Notes: generated by a model from the sequence alone, not told the origin. A DNA stretch of 64,000 nucleotides from Nitrobacter sp051912485 (GCF_051912485.1 NZ_CP196822.1:3100001-3164000), one strand, 5' to 3'; numbered from the stretch's first letter, positions 10,437 through 19,374 are shown. Numbers and translations are program-made.

Positions 10437-10535
10437 CAAAGCCCTCCTGCGGGCATCCGCGCCCGCGCACATCAACAGCATAAACCATAAACCGCGTGAG
10501 GCAGATGGGGAACCACTGTTCCGCTGTCAACGTAT

Positions 10536-12269
10536 TCATGCCGATTGAACCGTGGCGCTGGAGGCGAGCATCCGCTCCAGCGTCTCCAGCCGATCGGCTT
10601 CGCGCGGCGGCTTGTCCCAGCGCAATCGACTGATGCGGGGAAAGCGCATCGCCACGCCGGATCTGTGCCGGGCCGAACGCTGCAATCCCTCAAAGGCGAC
10701 TTCCAGCACCAGCCCCCGATTGGGCTCATGCACGACATGGCGCACGGGGCCGAAGGTCTCGGTGGTATTGCGGCGGACGAAACGGTCGATCTGCAGCAGT
10801 TCCTCGTCGGTGAAGCCGAAATAGGCCTTGCCCACCGGCACCAGTTGCTCGTCGCCGTCGACTGCGCTCCAGACTCCGAATGTGTAGTCCGAATAGTAGG
10901 ACGAGCGCTTGCCATGGCCGCGCTGTGCATACATCAACACGGCGTCGATGACATGCGGATCGCGCTTCCATTTCCACCACAGGCCCTTCGGGCGTCCCGG
11001 CAAATACGGGGCGTCCCGGCGCTTCAGCATCACGCCCTCGACGGCGTCGGCATCCGCTCCCGCCGCGGCCGGGGCGGCGCGGGCTGCTGCGAGTTCGTCC
11101 CATGTGGCGAAGGGCACCTGCGGCGAGAGGTCGATACGCGGGTCGTCAAGCGACGCGATAAAAGTCTCGAGTCGTCGTCGCCGTTCCTCGAACGGCAACT
11201 CCCGCAGATCGTTGTCGCCATCGCCGAGCAGGTCGTAGGCGCGCAGATGGATGGGAAATTCCTTCATCAACCTGGGTGTCACCGCCTTGCGGTTCAGCCG
11301 CTGTTGCAGGACGTTGAACGATTGCACCTTCCCGTCGCGCACGACCAGCAGTTCACCGTCTATTGCGAACGCTTGATACCGAAAAGTGCGAAGCTGTTTT
11401 CGGGAATCATCAAGCGTCACTTCTGAAGATTCCTGCAGCCGTAGCGAAGGCAGCAAATCCGGAAAGCTGTTGGTGATATCCTCGCCGGTGCGCGAATAGA
11501 GCCGGGTCACGATACTGCCATGTTCGTCGCGGCCGCTGACCGCCTGAGCGCGGATGCCGTCCCATTTCCATTCGGCCGTGAAATCAGCCGCATCGAGATT
11601 CGCGAAATCGGCATCCTCGATTGCGTGCGCCAGCATCACCGGCCGGAACGGCGCGGGGTCGCGGTTGACCGGCTTGTCACCACGACCCTCGAGCCATGAG
11701 AACAAGTCAAGGTAAGGCGGCGCGAGACCGGGCCAGATCAGTTCGACATCGTGCGCGTCTCTGTCGCCGAGCGCGGCCGCGGCGGTCTTGGCAAGCCGCG
11801 CGGACACGCCGATCCGCATCGCGCCGGTGACGAGTTTCAAGAGCGCCCAGCGCCCGGTCTCGTCGAGTTCATCAAGCCAGCGCGCAAGCTGCGCCGGCAG
11901 TTCAGCCTTGCCTAGCGTGCGCAGTGTGGTGACGACCTCGGTGAGCGTGGGCGGGGGCGGATTGTTGTGGCCGCTCGTTTCCTTCTCAGCTTGTGATGGC
12001 GACGGCCACATCAGCGCTACGGTTTCGGAGAGATCGCCGACGTAATCGTAGGACAGCGCGAACAGCACCGGATCGGCACGCGCGGCGATCAGCTCGCGGA
12101 TCAAGGCGGGCTTGGCGTGCTTGAACGACAATGCGCCGGTCAGCGCTGCCAGCGCGTAGCCGCGAGCCGGATCCGGCGTCTCGCGAAAATACAACGTGAT
12201 CAGCCGCAGCTTGTTGTTGCGTCCAGGTTCATAGGCGAGACGGTCGAGCAGTTCGGCGAAGCGATTCAT
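10536..12269 (-). CDS. ATP-dependent DNA ligase (ligase-associated exonuclease partner)
   Basis: A 577-residue ligase with an N-terminal DNA-binding domain (1-200), an adenylation domain and an OB-fold. The adenylated lysine is K235 in FTAEWKWDGIR. Other nucleotidyltransferase motifs are RLYSRTGEDI (residues 257-266), IDGELLV (303-309), VEGVMLKRRDAPY and the WWKWKRDP region. Bacterial ligases of this group pair with an MBL-fold exonuclease, here directly upstream and overlapping by 4 bp (ATGA). They are thought to act in DNA repair rather than replication, which needs NAD-dependent LigA. An insertion of about 20 residues (about 279-301, just before IDGELLV) coincides with an in-frame palindromic repeat at 11370-11416. 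No Ku or LigD domains are present. Confidence 0.93.
   Translation of the reverse strand: MNRFAELLDRLAYEPGRNNKLRLITLYFRETPDPARGYALAALTGALSFKHAKPALIRELIAARADPVLFALSYDYVGDLSETVALMWPSPSQAEKETSGHNNPPPPTLTEVVTTLRTLGKAELPAQLARWLDELDETGRWALLKLVTGAMRIGVSARLAKTAAAALGDRDAHDVELIWPGLAPPYLDLFSWLEGRGDKPVNRDPAPFRPVMLAHAIEDADFANLDAADFTAEWKWDGIRAQAVSGRDEHGSIVTRLYSRTGEDITNSFPDLLPSLRLQESSEVTLDDSRKQLRTFRYQAFAIDGELLVVRDGKVQSFNVLQQRLNRKAVTPRLMKEFPIHLRAYDLLGDGDNDLRELPFEERRRRLETFIASLDDPRIDLSPQVPFATWDELAAARAAPAAAGADADAVEGVMLKRRDAPYLPGRPKGLWWKWKRDPHVIDAVLMYAQRGHGKRSSYYSDYTFGVWSAVDGDEQLVPVGKAYFGFTDEELLQIDRFVRRNTTETFGPVRHVVHEPNRGLVLEVAFEGLQRSARHRSGVAMRFPRISRLRWDKPPREADRLETLERMLASSATVQSA
11370..11416. repeat. REP-like palindrome inserted in frame in the DNA ligase gene
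   Basis: Outer arms CGCTTGAT (11370-11377) and ATCAAGCG (11409-11416) are perfectly complementary; inner arms CCGAAAA (11379-11385) and TTTTCGG (11397-11403) are too. Aligned to the canonical repeat, about 32 of 41 positions match by hand count. Read on the minus strand it encodes residues 285-300 of the ligase (TLDDSRKQLRTFRYQA) without a stop. The canonical copies in the same frame would read DLIRKPVPTFRDHA. Confidence 0.85.
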
Positions 12270-13315
12270 GAGCCGCGCTCTTCGCTTGAGGATGCTTCCA
12301 CACCGCTATCCTCGTCGCCGTAGCCGACAAGCGCCAGCGGGCGCGCAACAAGGCCCTTGGTCGTGCACCAATGCACCAGCGCGTCTTCCTGGCCATGAGT
12401 CACCCAGATCTCGCCCGCCCCCGTCGCAGCGATGGTGCGGGTCAGGCCGTCCCAGTCGGCGTGATCCGAGATAACCAGCGGCAGTTCGACGCCGCGCTGC
12501 CTCGCTCGCGCGCGCACCCGCATCCAGCCTGACGCAAACGCCGTCACCGGATCGGGAAAGCGCCGCGTCCAGAGATCTGCGGTAGCCGAGGGCGGCGCCA
12601 GCGTGATGGTGCCCGCAAGGTCGGCCTTCTTCATCCCCTTGACCGGCCGCAAGTCGCCAAGTGCGATGCCGCGGCTTTGATAGTACTGCGTGACCTTGTC
12701 CATCGCGCCGTGCAGATAGATCGGTGCGCAGTAGCCGGCCTCGCGGATCAGCGCGATTACGCGCTGCGCCTTGCCGAGCGAATAAGCACCGACAAGATGC
12801 GCGCGTTCCGGGAACAGCGCGACCGAGGCCAGCAGCTTGTTCACTTCGGACGCCGCGTCGCCATGACGGAACACCGGCAGTCCGAACGTGGCCTCGGTGA
12901 TGAAGACGTCGCATCGCACCACCTCGAACGGCGTGCAGGTCGGATCGCGGACATCCTTGTAGTCGCCGGAGGCAACGATGCGGACACCGCCGTGCGTCAC
13001 CGCGATCTGCGCCGAGCCCAGCACGTGCCCGGCCGGATGGAGCGCGATCGAGACCTCGCCGAGTCTGATCTCTTCACCATAGGAAATCGCCTGCGTGGAA
13101 CCCGCGAAATCATCGCCGTAACGCAGCCGCATGATATCGAGCGTTTCCTGCGTCGCCAGCACCGCCCCGTGGCCGGGGCGCGCATGATCAGAGTGGCCGT
13201 GGGTGATGACCGCGCGGTCCACAGGGCGCACCGGATCGATATGGAAGTCGCCAGGCTTGCAATACAACCCGGCGGCGACGGGCATCAGGATGTCTTGCGG
13301 ACGCATGACGGACAT
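12266..13315 (-). CDS. Ligase-associated DNA exonuclease (metallo-beta-lactamase fold)
   Basis: An MBL/beta-CASP-like nuclease of the family that co-occurs with the neighbouring ATP-dependent ligase. The metal-binding motif HGHSDHAR is at residues 39-46. GHVLGSAQI, SGDYKDVRDPTCTPFE (metal-ligand Asp), EATFGLPVF and a late SDHADWDGL are also visible. The ATG at 13315 (MSVMRPQDIL) is chosen because family members begin near RPQD; the frame stays open to 13369, and ATG 13306 is equally possible. The stop overlaps the ligase start (12266-12269), indicating coupled translation. The usual partner genes of this repair locus, a DEXH helicase and a phosphoesterase, are not next to it. Confidence 0.92.
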   Translation of the reverse strand: MSVMRPQDILMPVAAGLYCKPGDFHIDPVRPVDRAVITHGHSDHARPGHGAVLATQETLDIMRLRYGDDFAGSTQAISYGEEIRLGEVSIALHPAGHVLGSAQIAVTHGGVRIVASGDYKDVRDPTCTPFEVVRCDVFITEATFGLPVFRHGDAASEVNKLLASVALFPERAHLVGAYSLGKAQRVIALIREAGYCAPIYLHGAMDKVTQYYQSRGIALGDLRPVKGMKKADLAGTITLAPPSATADLWTRRFPDPVTAFASGWMRVRARARQRGVELPLVISDHADWDGLTRTIAATGAGEIWVTHGQEDALVHWCTTKGLVARPLALVGYGDEDSGVEASSSEERGS

Positions 13316-13370
13316 ATAAGCGGGCGCGGGAATCGTTCGAGTCCAGCGCTCAACGATATATCGGCGCAAC

Positions 13371-13400
13371 GAAAAAGCCCCGGCTTTGGCCGGGGCTTCA
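13371..13400 (-). terminator. Intrinsic terminator for the YccA-family gene
   Basis: Read on the minus strand: AAGCCCCGGCCAAAGCCGGGGCTTTTTCG, a strong GC stem with a short loop followed by five T. It lies about 75 bp beyond the stop of the Bax-inhibitor-like gene and just before the exonuclease gene. Confidence 0.85.
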
Positions 13401-13425
13401 CGTATTAACCGTCTGGCTGTTCATC

Positions 13426-13476
13426 GAGGCATGATCTGATCCGAAAACCGGAAGACCACTTTTCGGGATCATGCCT
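13426..13476. repeat. REP-like palindromic element overlapping a stop codon
   Basis: GAGGCATGATC ... GGATCATGCCT arms with CCGAAAACCGG and CACTTTTCGG inside, the same family as 39659-39707. Its right end reaches into the TAG stop (13475-13477) of the YccA-family gene, so the element sits directly in the 3' end of that mRNA, before the terminator. Confidence 0.85.
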
Positions 13477-14266
13477 ACTCGCGCTGTCCAAGCAACTGCA
13501 AGAGCAGCGTGAACAGGTTGATGAAGTTCAAGTAGAGCGACAGCGCACCTGTAATCGCCGCGCGCTCCGCGATCTCGCCACCCTGCGAGGCGTAGCCGTA
13601 GATGTAGTCGTTCTTCAGCCGCTGGGTGTCATAGGCGGTCAAGCCCGCGAAAATCAAGACACCGACCACCGACACCACGAACTGCAGCGCCGAGCTCGCA
13701 ATGAAGATGTTCACCAGGCTCGCGATAATGATGCCGAACAGACCCATGAGCAGGAACGAGCCCATGCCGGTCATGTCACGCTTTGTGGTATAGCCGAACA
13801 GGCTCAGCGCGCCGAACGAGGCCGCGGTGATGAAGAACACCCGCACGATCGAGGTGTGGGTGTACACCAGGAAGATCGATGACAGCGAAATGCCCATCAG
13901 TGCCGAGAACGCCCAGAACAGCATTTGCGCGGTTGCAGGCTTCAGCCGGTTGATACCGAACGAGATGGCGAAAACCATTGCCAGCGGCGCGAGCATGAAC
14001 ACCCACTTCAAGGGGCTGACGAACATCGCGTAGCCGAACGGCGTCAGGTAGGCGCTACCGATCCTGGCCGCAGCGCCCGACGGGTCGCCAGTCACGGCCG
14101 CCATGTACACGCCGAGAGCGGCCAAGCCGGTGATGGCGAGGCCAATCGACATGTAGTTGTAGATCTTGAGCATATAGGACCGCAGACCGGCGTCGACGGC
14201 CGCGGTATCAACGCGCCCGGCGGTCCGGCCAAACGGAGAGGTATAGTTACGGTCTAAGTCCGACAT
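13475..14266 (-). CDS. Bax inhibitor-1 / YccA family inner-membrane protein
   Basis: A 263-residue polytopic protein with seven hydrophobic helices after a roughly 35-residue N-terminal tail (MSDLDRNYTSPFGR). Family hallmarks are the YNYMSIGLAITGL start of helix 1, the central FWAFSALMGISLSSIF segment and the C-terminal GALSLYLNFINLFTLLLQLLG. Bacterial BI-1 proteins are pH-sensitive calcium leak channels or modulators of FtsH proteolysis; the specific role here is unknown. The frame opens nine codons earlier, but MSDLD at 14266 is the usual start. Confidence 0.92.
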   Translation of the reverse strand: MSDLDRNYTSPFGRTAGRVDTAAVDAGLRSYMLKIYNYMSIGLAITGLAALGVYMAAVTGDPSGAAARIGSAYLTPFGYAMFVSPLKWVFMLAPLAMVFAISFGINRLKPATAQMLFWAFSALMGISLSSIFLVYTHTSIVRVFFITAASFGALSLFGYTTKRDMTGMGSFLLMGLFGIIIASLVNIFIASSALQFVVSVVGVLIFAGLTAYDTQRLKNDYIYGYASQGGEIAERAAITGALSLYLNFINLFTLLLQLLGQRE

Positions 14267-14587
14267 GGTCGAATTCCCGTGGTTGTCTGGCACCGCAAAG
14301 GATTTACGCGCCAGTTCGAATTCTGTCTCGGATACATCGGCCTGCTGATATTAATTTTTGGTCATCAGGCTGGTCATCAGGCCAGTGTCCGACCCAAGCT
14401 GTATGTGGGAAACTAACACAATCGACGCAAGCTTCCACGCGCGGCTGAATGTCGCCCTCCGGAAAGGATATTAGCCTCACTCCGGGGAGACCGATGCGCC
14501 AAAAGCCTAAAACCTGCAAGGGCATCCGTCATACCGCCTCCTGGCTGGCATCATAGACACAATCGCCGTGATGCCTGCTACATATTG
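14267..14587. other. Intergenic region, 321 bp
   Basis: Upstream region of the YccA-family gene and downstream region of the ABC permease gene, both on the minus strand. GGTCATCAGGCTGGTCATCAGGCC (about 14354-14377) is a short tandem duplication of GGTCATCAGGC. I see no credible gene or strong hairpin. Confidence 0.5.
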
Positions 14588-17158
14588 TCATAAATTCCGC
14601 AACACCGAGGCCGGCTTCTGGTTAAGCGCCATCAGCGTGCCGGCCAGCCCCAGCGCGACCGTGACCAGCAGCGCGGCGGCTACCACCATGGCCGCGCTGC
14701 CCACCTGCCATTCGAAGCCGAGCGTCATCAGCCGCGTCACAATTAGCCACGCGGCGACGGAACCGGCGGCCACACCGAACACCGCGGTGGCCGCGCCGAT
14801 CATCAAGTACTCCAGCGTGTACGCACCGAGCAGGCGCAACCGGGTGGCACCGAGGGTTTTCAGGATCACCGCGTCGTAAACGCGATGGCGATGGCCGGCA
14901 GCCAGCGCGCCGCCGAGGACGAGAATCGCCGAAATCAGGGTGACTGCGCTGGCGCCGCGGATCGCCAGCACCAGGTTAGTGACGACGGTTCCGATGGTTT
15001 CCAAGGCCTCGCGAACCCGCACGCTCGTCACCATCGGGAAGGCGGCGGCGACAGCCTTGATGATGGCGGTGTCTTCGGCAACGCCGTTATGCGTCTCGGT
15101 CAGGGTCGCGATATGGGTGTGCGGCGCGCCGCGAAAGGCGTTGGGCGAGAACACCAACACGAAGTTGATGCCGAGGCTCTGCCAATCCACGCTGCGCATG
15201 TTGCTGATGGTGGCGGTGATGTCGCGGCCAAGGACGTTCACGACAACCGTGTCGCCGATCCTGAGCCCGAGCCCGTCGGCAAGCTTCTTCTCGAACGACA
15301 CCAGCGGCGGCCCGTTATAGTCCGGTCCCCACCACTCGCCCTCGACCACCTTCGACCCCTTCGGCACATCGCCGGTGTAAGTCAGGCCGCGATCGCTCTG
15401 CAGCACCCATTCGGCTTCGTGCGAAGGTTTCAACTCCTCGGCCCTGACGCCGCGCGCCGCGACGATGCGCCCGCGCAACATGGGGACGTCTTCCACCGTC
15501 GCTCGCGGAACCTGCTGCTGGAGAAATGCGGTGAAACTATCAGACACTGACGAGGGAATATCGATGAAATAAAACGTCGGCGCGCGGTCCGGCAATGCGG
15601 CCAAGAACTGCCGCCGCAGATTGCCGTCGATCTGGGTGATCGTGACCAGCACGGCAAGGCCAAGCCCGAGCGAGAGCACCACCGACGGCGTGAGCGTGCC
15701 TGGACGATGGATGTTCGAGATCGCAAGCCGCACCATGGTGATCCGGGATCGCGGTAGCCTGCGCGCCAGCGCCATCAAGGCGGAGGCGATGCCGCGCAAC
15801 AACACGAACACCACCACCGACGACACCACGAACACCGCGGCTACGCGCTTGTCGTAGGCAAGGCTGATGGCGATGGCGATCAAAAGCGCGATCATCAGGG
15901 CCATCCAGACCAGATAGCGGGTTTGCGGCCGATGAACTTCGTTTGTGACGGCGTCCCGAAACAGCGCCGCGACCGGAACGTCATGAACCCGCGCCAGCGG
16001 CCACATGCCGAAGGCCAGCGCGGTCAACAGGCCATATACGGCCGATAACGCCAATGCCTCGGGGTGCAGCGCCGGGACCACCGGCAGCGGCAGAAGATGA
16101 CCGAAGGCGCCAACGATGATGAAAGGCAGCACCGCGCCGACCACCAGACCGGCGAGCGAGCCGAGAGCGGCCAGCACCATGACCTGCGTCAGATAGATCG
16201 CAAACACATCGCGTCCGGTCGCGCCCAGCGCCTTGAACGATGCAATGACATCGCGGCGGCGGTCGATATGGCTCTTGACGGCATTCCCGACGCCCACACC
16301 TCCCACCAGCAAGGCGGCGAGCCCGACCAGGGTCAGGTACTGCGTGAACCGTGAGATGGTCCGCTCTAGTTGTGGCGAGGCATTGTTGCGGTTGCGGATG
16401 TCCCAGCCCGCCTCCGGCAGCGCCGCCCGCGCATCGTCGGCCAGCGCCGTCGCTGCCCCGTCGTCCGCAGCGTTACCGGCAAGCCGCACCCGGTAAGTCC
16501 AGCGCACCAGACTGCCGGGCTGCAGCAGGGCGGTGGCGCGCAGACCATCGATGCTCGTGAGGAAGCGCGGGCCGAACCCGAGACCGCCCGCCAGCTTGTC
16601 GGGCTCGGCATCCACCGCGCTGCGGATTTCAAAAGTGGCGCTGCCGATCACGACACGATCGCCGACCTTGAGATCCAGCCGTGCCAGCAGGGCCGGATCG
16701 GCGGCCGCCCCGAACGCGCCGTCGCGCTCAGTGAGCAGATCAGTCATCGGGACGTTCGGCGTCAACGTCAACGCGCCGAGCATGGGATAGGCGCGATCGA
16801 CCGCCTTGAGTTCGACCAATGCCGGCTTGCCGTCTGGCGCTTGCGCCATCGCGCGCAGGGTCGCCGCCACCGAGACCGTTCCTCGCGCGCGCAGGAACGC
16901 TATCTCGTTCGGCTTCGCCTCGCGCTGGATCAGCGAAAACGCGACATCACCGCCAAGCAGCGTGCGACCTTCGCGCGCCAGTCCCTCCGACAGACTCGAC
17001 GCCACGGAGCCGACGCCGGCAATCGCCATGACGCCGAGCGCAATGCAGGCGATGAAAACATAGAAGCCGCGCAGCCCGCTGCGCAGTTCGCGCAACGCGT
17101 AGCGCAGCGGCAATGCGCGCAATCGCTTCCTGTGCGCGGCTTGAATGGCAGCAGTCAT
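14588..17158 (-). CDS. FtsX-like ABC transporter permease (YbbP type)
   Basis: An 856-residue permease with a TM helix near residues 31-55 (FYVFIACIALGVMAIAG), a large periplasmic domain, a core helix bundle around 270-480, a second periplasmic domain (about 500-720), and C-terminal helices ending near 850. This duplicated FtsX-domain layout matches E. coli YbbP, an ABC permease with an unassigned substrate that is genetically linked to the thioesterase TesA. The start overlaps the end of its ATPase gene by 4 bp, so the pair is translationally coupled. The E. coli order tesA-ybbA-ybbP is preserved here, with tesA turned to face away. Confidence 0.92.
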   Translation of the reverse strand: MTAAIQAAHRKRLRALPLRYALRELRSGLRGFYVFIACIALGVMAIAGVGSVASSLSEGLAREGRTLLGGDVAFSLIQREAKPNEIAFLRARGTVSVAATLRAMAQAPDGKPALVELKAVDRAYPMLGALTLTPNVPMTDLLTERDGAFGAAADPALLARLDLKVGDRVVIGSATFEIRSAVDAEPDKLAGGLGFGPRFLTSIDGLRATALLQPGSLVRWTYRVRLAGNAADDGAATALADDARAALPEAGWDIRNRNNASPQLERTISRFTQYLTLVGLAALLVGGVGVGNAVKSHIDRRRDVIASFKALGATGRDVFAIYLTQVMVLAALGSLAGLVVGAVLPFIIVGAFGHLLPLPVVPALHPEALALSAVYGLLTALAFGMWPLARVHDVPVAALFRDAVTNEVHRPQTRYLVWMALMIALLIAIAISLAYDKRVAAVFVVSSVVVFVLLRGIASALMALARRLPRSRITMVRLAISNIHRPGTLTPSVVLSLGLGLAVLVTITQIDGNLRRQFLAALPDRAPTFYFIDIPSSVSDSFTAFLQQQVPRATVEDVPMLRGRIVAARGVRAEELKPSHEAEWVLQSDRGLTYTGDVPKGSKVVEGEWWGPDYNGPPLVSFEKKLADGLGLRIGDTVVVNVLGRDITATISNMRSVDWQSLGINFVLVFSPNAFRGAPHTHIATLTETHNGVAEDTAIIKAVAAAFPMVTSVRVREALETIGTVVTNLVLAIRGASAVTLISAILVLGGALAAGHRHRVYDAVILKTLGATRLRLLGAYTLEYLMIGAATAVFGVAAGSVAAWLIVTRLMTLGFEWQVGSAAMVVAAALLVTVALGLAGTLMALNQKPASVLRNL

Positions 17159-17910
17159 TCGGCCGTCTCGATCCAGTGGCGATCGGTCGCCGGTCCGTCG
17201 ATGCGGCCAGAGCGCAATCGCACCACGCGATCGCAGCGTTGCGCGAGAGCATTGTCGTGCGTGACCAGCACCAGCGTCATGCCGCGCTCGGCGTGCTTGG
17301 CGAACAGAAGATCGACGATCTGCTGGCCGGTCGCCTCGTCCAGATTCCCGGTCGGCTCGTCGGCGACGAGAATCGCAGGATCGGGCGCGAGTGCCCGCGC
17401 CAGCGCCACGCGCTGCTGCTCACCGCCCGACAACTGCGCCGGATAATGATGCAACCGTTCACCGAGACCCACAGTCTCCAGTTCGCGCGCGGCACGCACC
17501 GATGCGTCCGGAATGCCTGCGAGTTCGAGTGGCACCGCGACGTTCTCGAGCGCCGTCATGGTCGGGATCAGATGAAAAGACTGAAACACGATGCCGACGT
17601 GGCGGCCACGAAATCGCGCCAGACTGTCCTCGTCGAGAGCATTGAAAGCGGTGCCGTTGACCACCACCTCTCCGCTGTCGGGGCGCTCCAGACCTGCCAT
17701 CACCATGAGCAGCGTGGATTTGCCGGATCCCGACGGGCCGATCAGACCAACCGCTTCGGCGCGAGCAACACGGAGGTTGATGTCCTTGAGAATGTGGACC
17801 CGCGCCGCGCCGCTGCCGAGCGAGAGATTGACATTGGAAATGACGATGGTGTCCGGCTTGAGATTTTGGGAATGACCGGCCGGTGACGAGGGTTCGATGA
17901 GACTGTCCAT
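17155..17910 (-). CDS. ABC transporter ATP-binding protein (YbbA/LolD type)
   Basis: A 251-residue ATPase. Walker A is GPSGSGKST (residues 58-66), the Q-loop is VFQSFHLIPTMTALENV, the signature is LSGGEQQRVALARAL, and the Walker B/D-loop is ILVADEPTGNLDEATG, the MacB/LolD-family version. The frame stays open upstream to 18366 inside the divergent tesA gene; the ATG at 17910 gives a normal-length protein. It couples to the FtsX-like permease by a 4-bp overlap. Only 43 bp separate its start from divergent tesA, so their promoters must overlap or lie within the coding starts. Confidence 0.94.
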   Translation of the reverse strand: MDSLIEPSSPAGHSQNLKPDTIVISNVNLSLGSGAARVHILKDINLRVARAEAVGLIGPSGSGKSTLLMVMAGLERPDSGEVVVNGTAFNALDEDSLARFRGRHVGIVFQSFHLIPTMTALENVAVPLELAGIPDASVRAARELETVGLGERLHHYPAQLSGGEQQRVALARALAPDPAILVADEPTGNLDEATGQQIVDLLFAKHAERGMTLVLVTHDNALAQRCDRVVRLRSGRIDGPATDRHWIETAE

Positions 17911-17953
17911 GCAAATCTCATATGGCACTTCTTTTACGGCGGTCGAGAGGTTG

Positions 17954-18592
17954 ATGCGCACCTTTGCGTGGATTCTGCTTGGCGCTGGCATCGCCATGGG
18001 AGCGCCGGCGCAAGCGGCCGATAGCCCCTCCAGGATCGTGGTGCTCGGCGACTCCTTAAGCGCTGGTCTCGGCCTTCCGGCCGCCGCCGCATTTCCGGCG
18101 CAATTGGAAAAAGCATTGAAAGACAAGGGGCTGAACGCCGCGATCGACAATGCCGGCGTCTCCGGCGACACCGCGTCCGGCGGTCTCGACCGGCTCGACT
18201 GGTCAGTGCCTGTCGGCACGCAGGGCGTGATTCTCGAACTGGGCGCAAACGATGCCCTGCGCGGCATTGATCCCAAGGTGACGCGGGCCGCACTGGAAGA
18301 CATCCTGAAGCGCCTGAAGGCGCGCCATGTCGCGGTCCTGCTGTGCGGCATGGTCGCACCGCCCAATTATGGCGCGGACTACGCCGCGCAATTCAATACG
18401 ATCTTTCCCGATCTCGCCAAGAAATACGACGTGCCGCTTTATCCGTTCTTCCTCGACGGTGTCGCGGCGAACACAAAGCTCAATCAGGCCGACGGTATGC
18501 ACCCGACCGCCGCAGGCGTGGCCATTATCGTCGAACATATCCTGCCCGCGGTCGAGGCCTTTCTCGGCGCCATCCATGAACAGAAAGGCTGA
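17954..18592 (+). CDS. tesA: Periplasmic GDSL arylesterase / acyl-CoA thioesterase I
   Basis: SGNH-family hydrolase, 212 residues. A signal peptide (MRTFAWILLGAGIAMGAPAQAA) ends near residue 22. The nucleophile is S34 in VLGDSLSAGLG; block III is ELGANDALRG, and the Asp/His pair is in DGMHPTAAG near the C-terminus. Such enzymes hydrolyse acyl-thioesters and aryl esters in the periplasm. GAGAGG lies 5 bases before the ATG at 17954, so the further-upstream in-frame ATG at 17897 is rejected. It is divergent from the YbbA/YbbP-like ABC genes, the conserved genomic association. Confidence 0.94.
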   Translation: MRTFAWILLGAGIAMGAPAQAADSPSRIVVLGDSLSAGLGLPAAAAFPAQLEKALKDKGLNAAIDNAGVSGDTASGGLDRLDWSVPVGTQGVILELGANDALRGIDPKVTRAALEDILKRLKARHVAVLLCGMVAPPNYGADYAAQFNTIFPDLAKKYDVPLYPFFLDGVAANTKLNQADGMHPTAAGVAIIVEHILPAVEAFLGAIHEQKG

Positions 18593-18710
18593 CAACCAAG
18601 CATGCGCCTGCTCTCACAAGGAATTATCCGCCATGCGCACCGCGCGCTTCATGCGGTCACAGAACTACGGTAGAAATAGCTGCTGGTGATTCGTCACCGG
18701 ACTGACTTCG

Positions 18711-18750
18711 AGGCTTGATCCACCGATCCACTTTATCGGGACCGAGCCTT
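18711..18750. repeat. Degenerate REP-like palindrome
   Basis: AGGCTTGATCC at the left and GGGACCGAGCCTT at the right form imperfect arms, with CCACTTTATCGGGA resembling CCACTTTTCGGGA of the intact copies. It lies 18 bp before the thpR start codon, so it would be in the thpR leader. Confidence 0.55.
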
Positions 18751-18768
18751 TGCATCGAGGGTTTTGCG

Positions 18769-19305
18769 ATGCCACGTTTGTTCACCGGGCTGGAAATACC
18801 GCCCGATATTGGCCGCACGCTGTCCGATTTGCGAGGCGGTCTACCCGGTGCCCGCTGGATCGATCCCGAAAACTACCATCTCACACTCCGCTTCATCGGC
18901 GATATCGACGGCGCCTCCGCCAATGAGATCGCGTCGGTACTGCTCCGGATCAACCGCAAACCATTCGACGTGACGCTGCGGGGATTGTCGAGTTTCGGCG
19001 GCAAGAAACCCCGCGCCGTCGTCGCCTCGGTGGAACCGAGCGGGCCGCTGGTCGAATTGCAGGCCGAACTCGAACGGCTGATGCGGCGCTGCGGGCTCGA
19101 TCCCGAGGGCCGCAAGTTCACGCCCCATGTGACGCTGGCGCGCTTGCGCGATGCGTCCAATCAGGACGTCGCGGATTATCTGTCGGTGCGCGGCTATTTC
19201 CCCTCCAGGGTATTCACCGCCGAGCGCTTCGTGCTGTTTTCCTCGCGTGCTTCGGTCGGCGGTGGTCCCTACGTGATCGAGGATTCCTACGCGCTCAGCC
19301 CGTGA
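18769..19305 (+). CDS. thpR: RNA 2',3'-cyclic phosphodiesterase (2'-5' RNA ligase family)
   Basis: A 178-residue 2H phosphoesterase. The two catalytic HxTx motifs are HLTL (residues 37-40) and HVTL (120-123), spaced as in the family; MPRLFTGLEIPPDI is the typical start. These proteins open 2',3'-cyclic phosphates or join 2'-5' linkages in RNA; the physiological substrate is unsettled. GAGGG about 8 bases before ATG 18769 decides the start over an upstream in-frame ATG at 18715. A degenerate palindrome lies immediately upstream. Confidence 0.93.
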   Translation: MPRLFTGLEIPPDIGRTLSDLRGGLPGARWIDPENYHLTLRFIGDIDGASANEIASVLLRINRKPFDVTLRGLSSFGGKKPRAVVASVEPSGPLVELQAELERLMRRCGLDPEGRKFTPHVTLARLRDASNQDVADYLSVRGYFPSRVFTAERFVLFSSRASVGGGPYVIEDSYALSP

Positions 19306-19374
19306 TCGCCTGACCTGCCTCTTCGACCAATTCACCGCTTGCATTCCCGTTCGTATGGAGGCGTAAGCTGTCCG

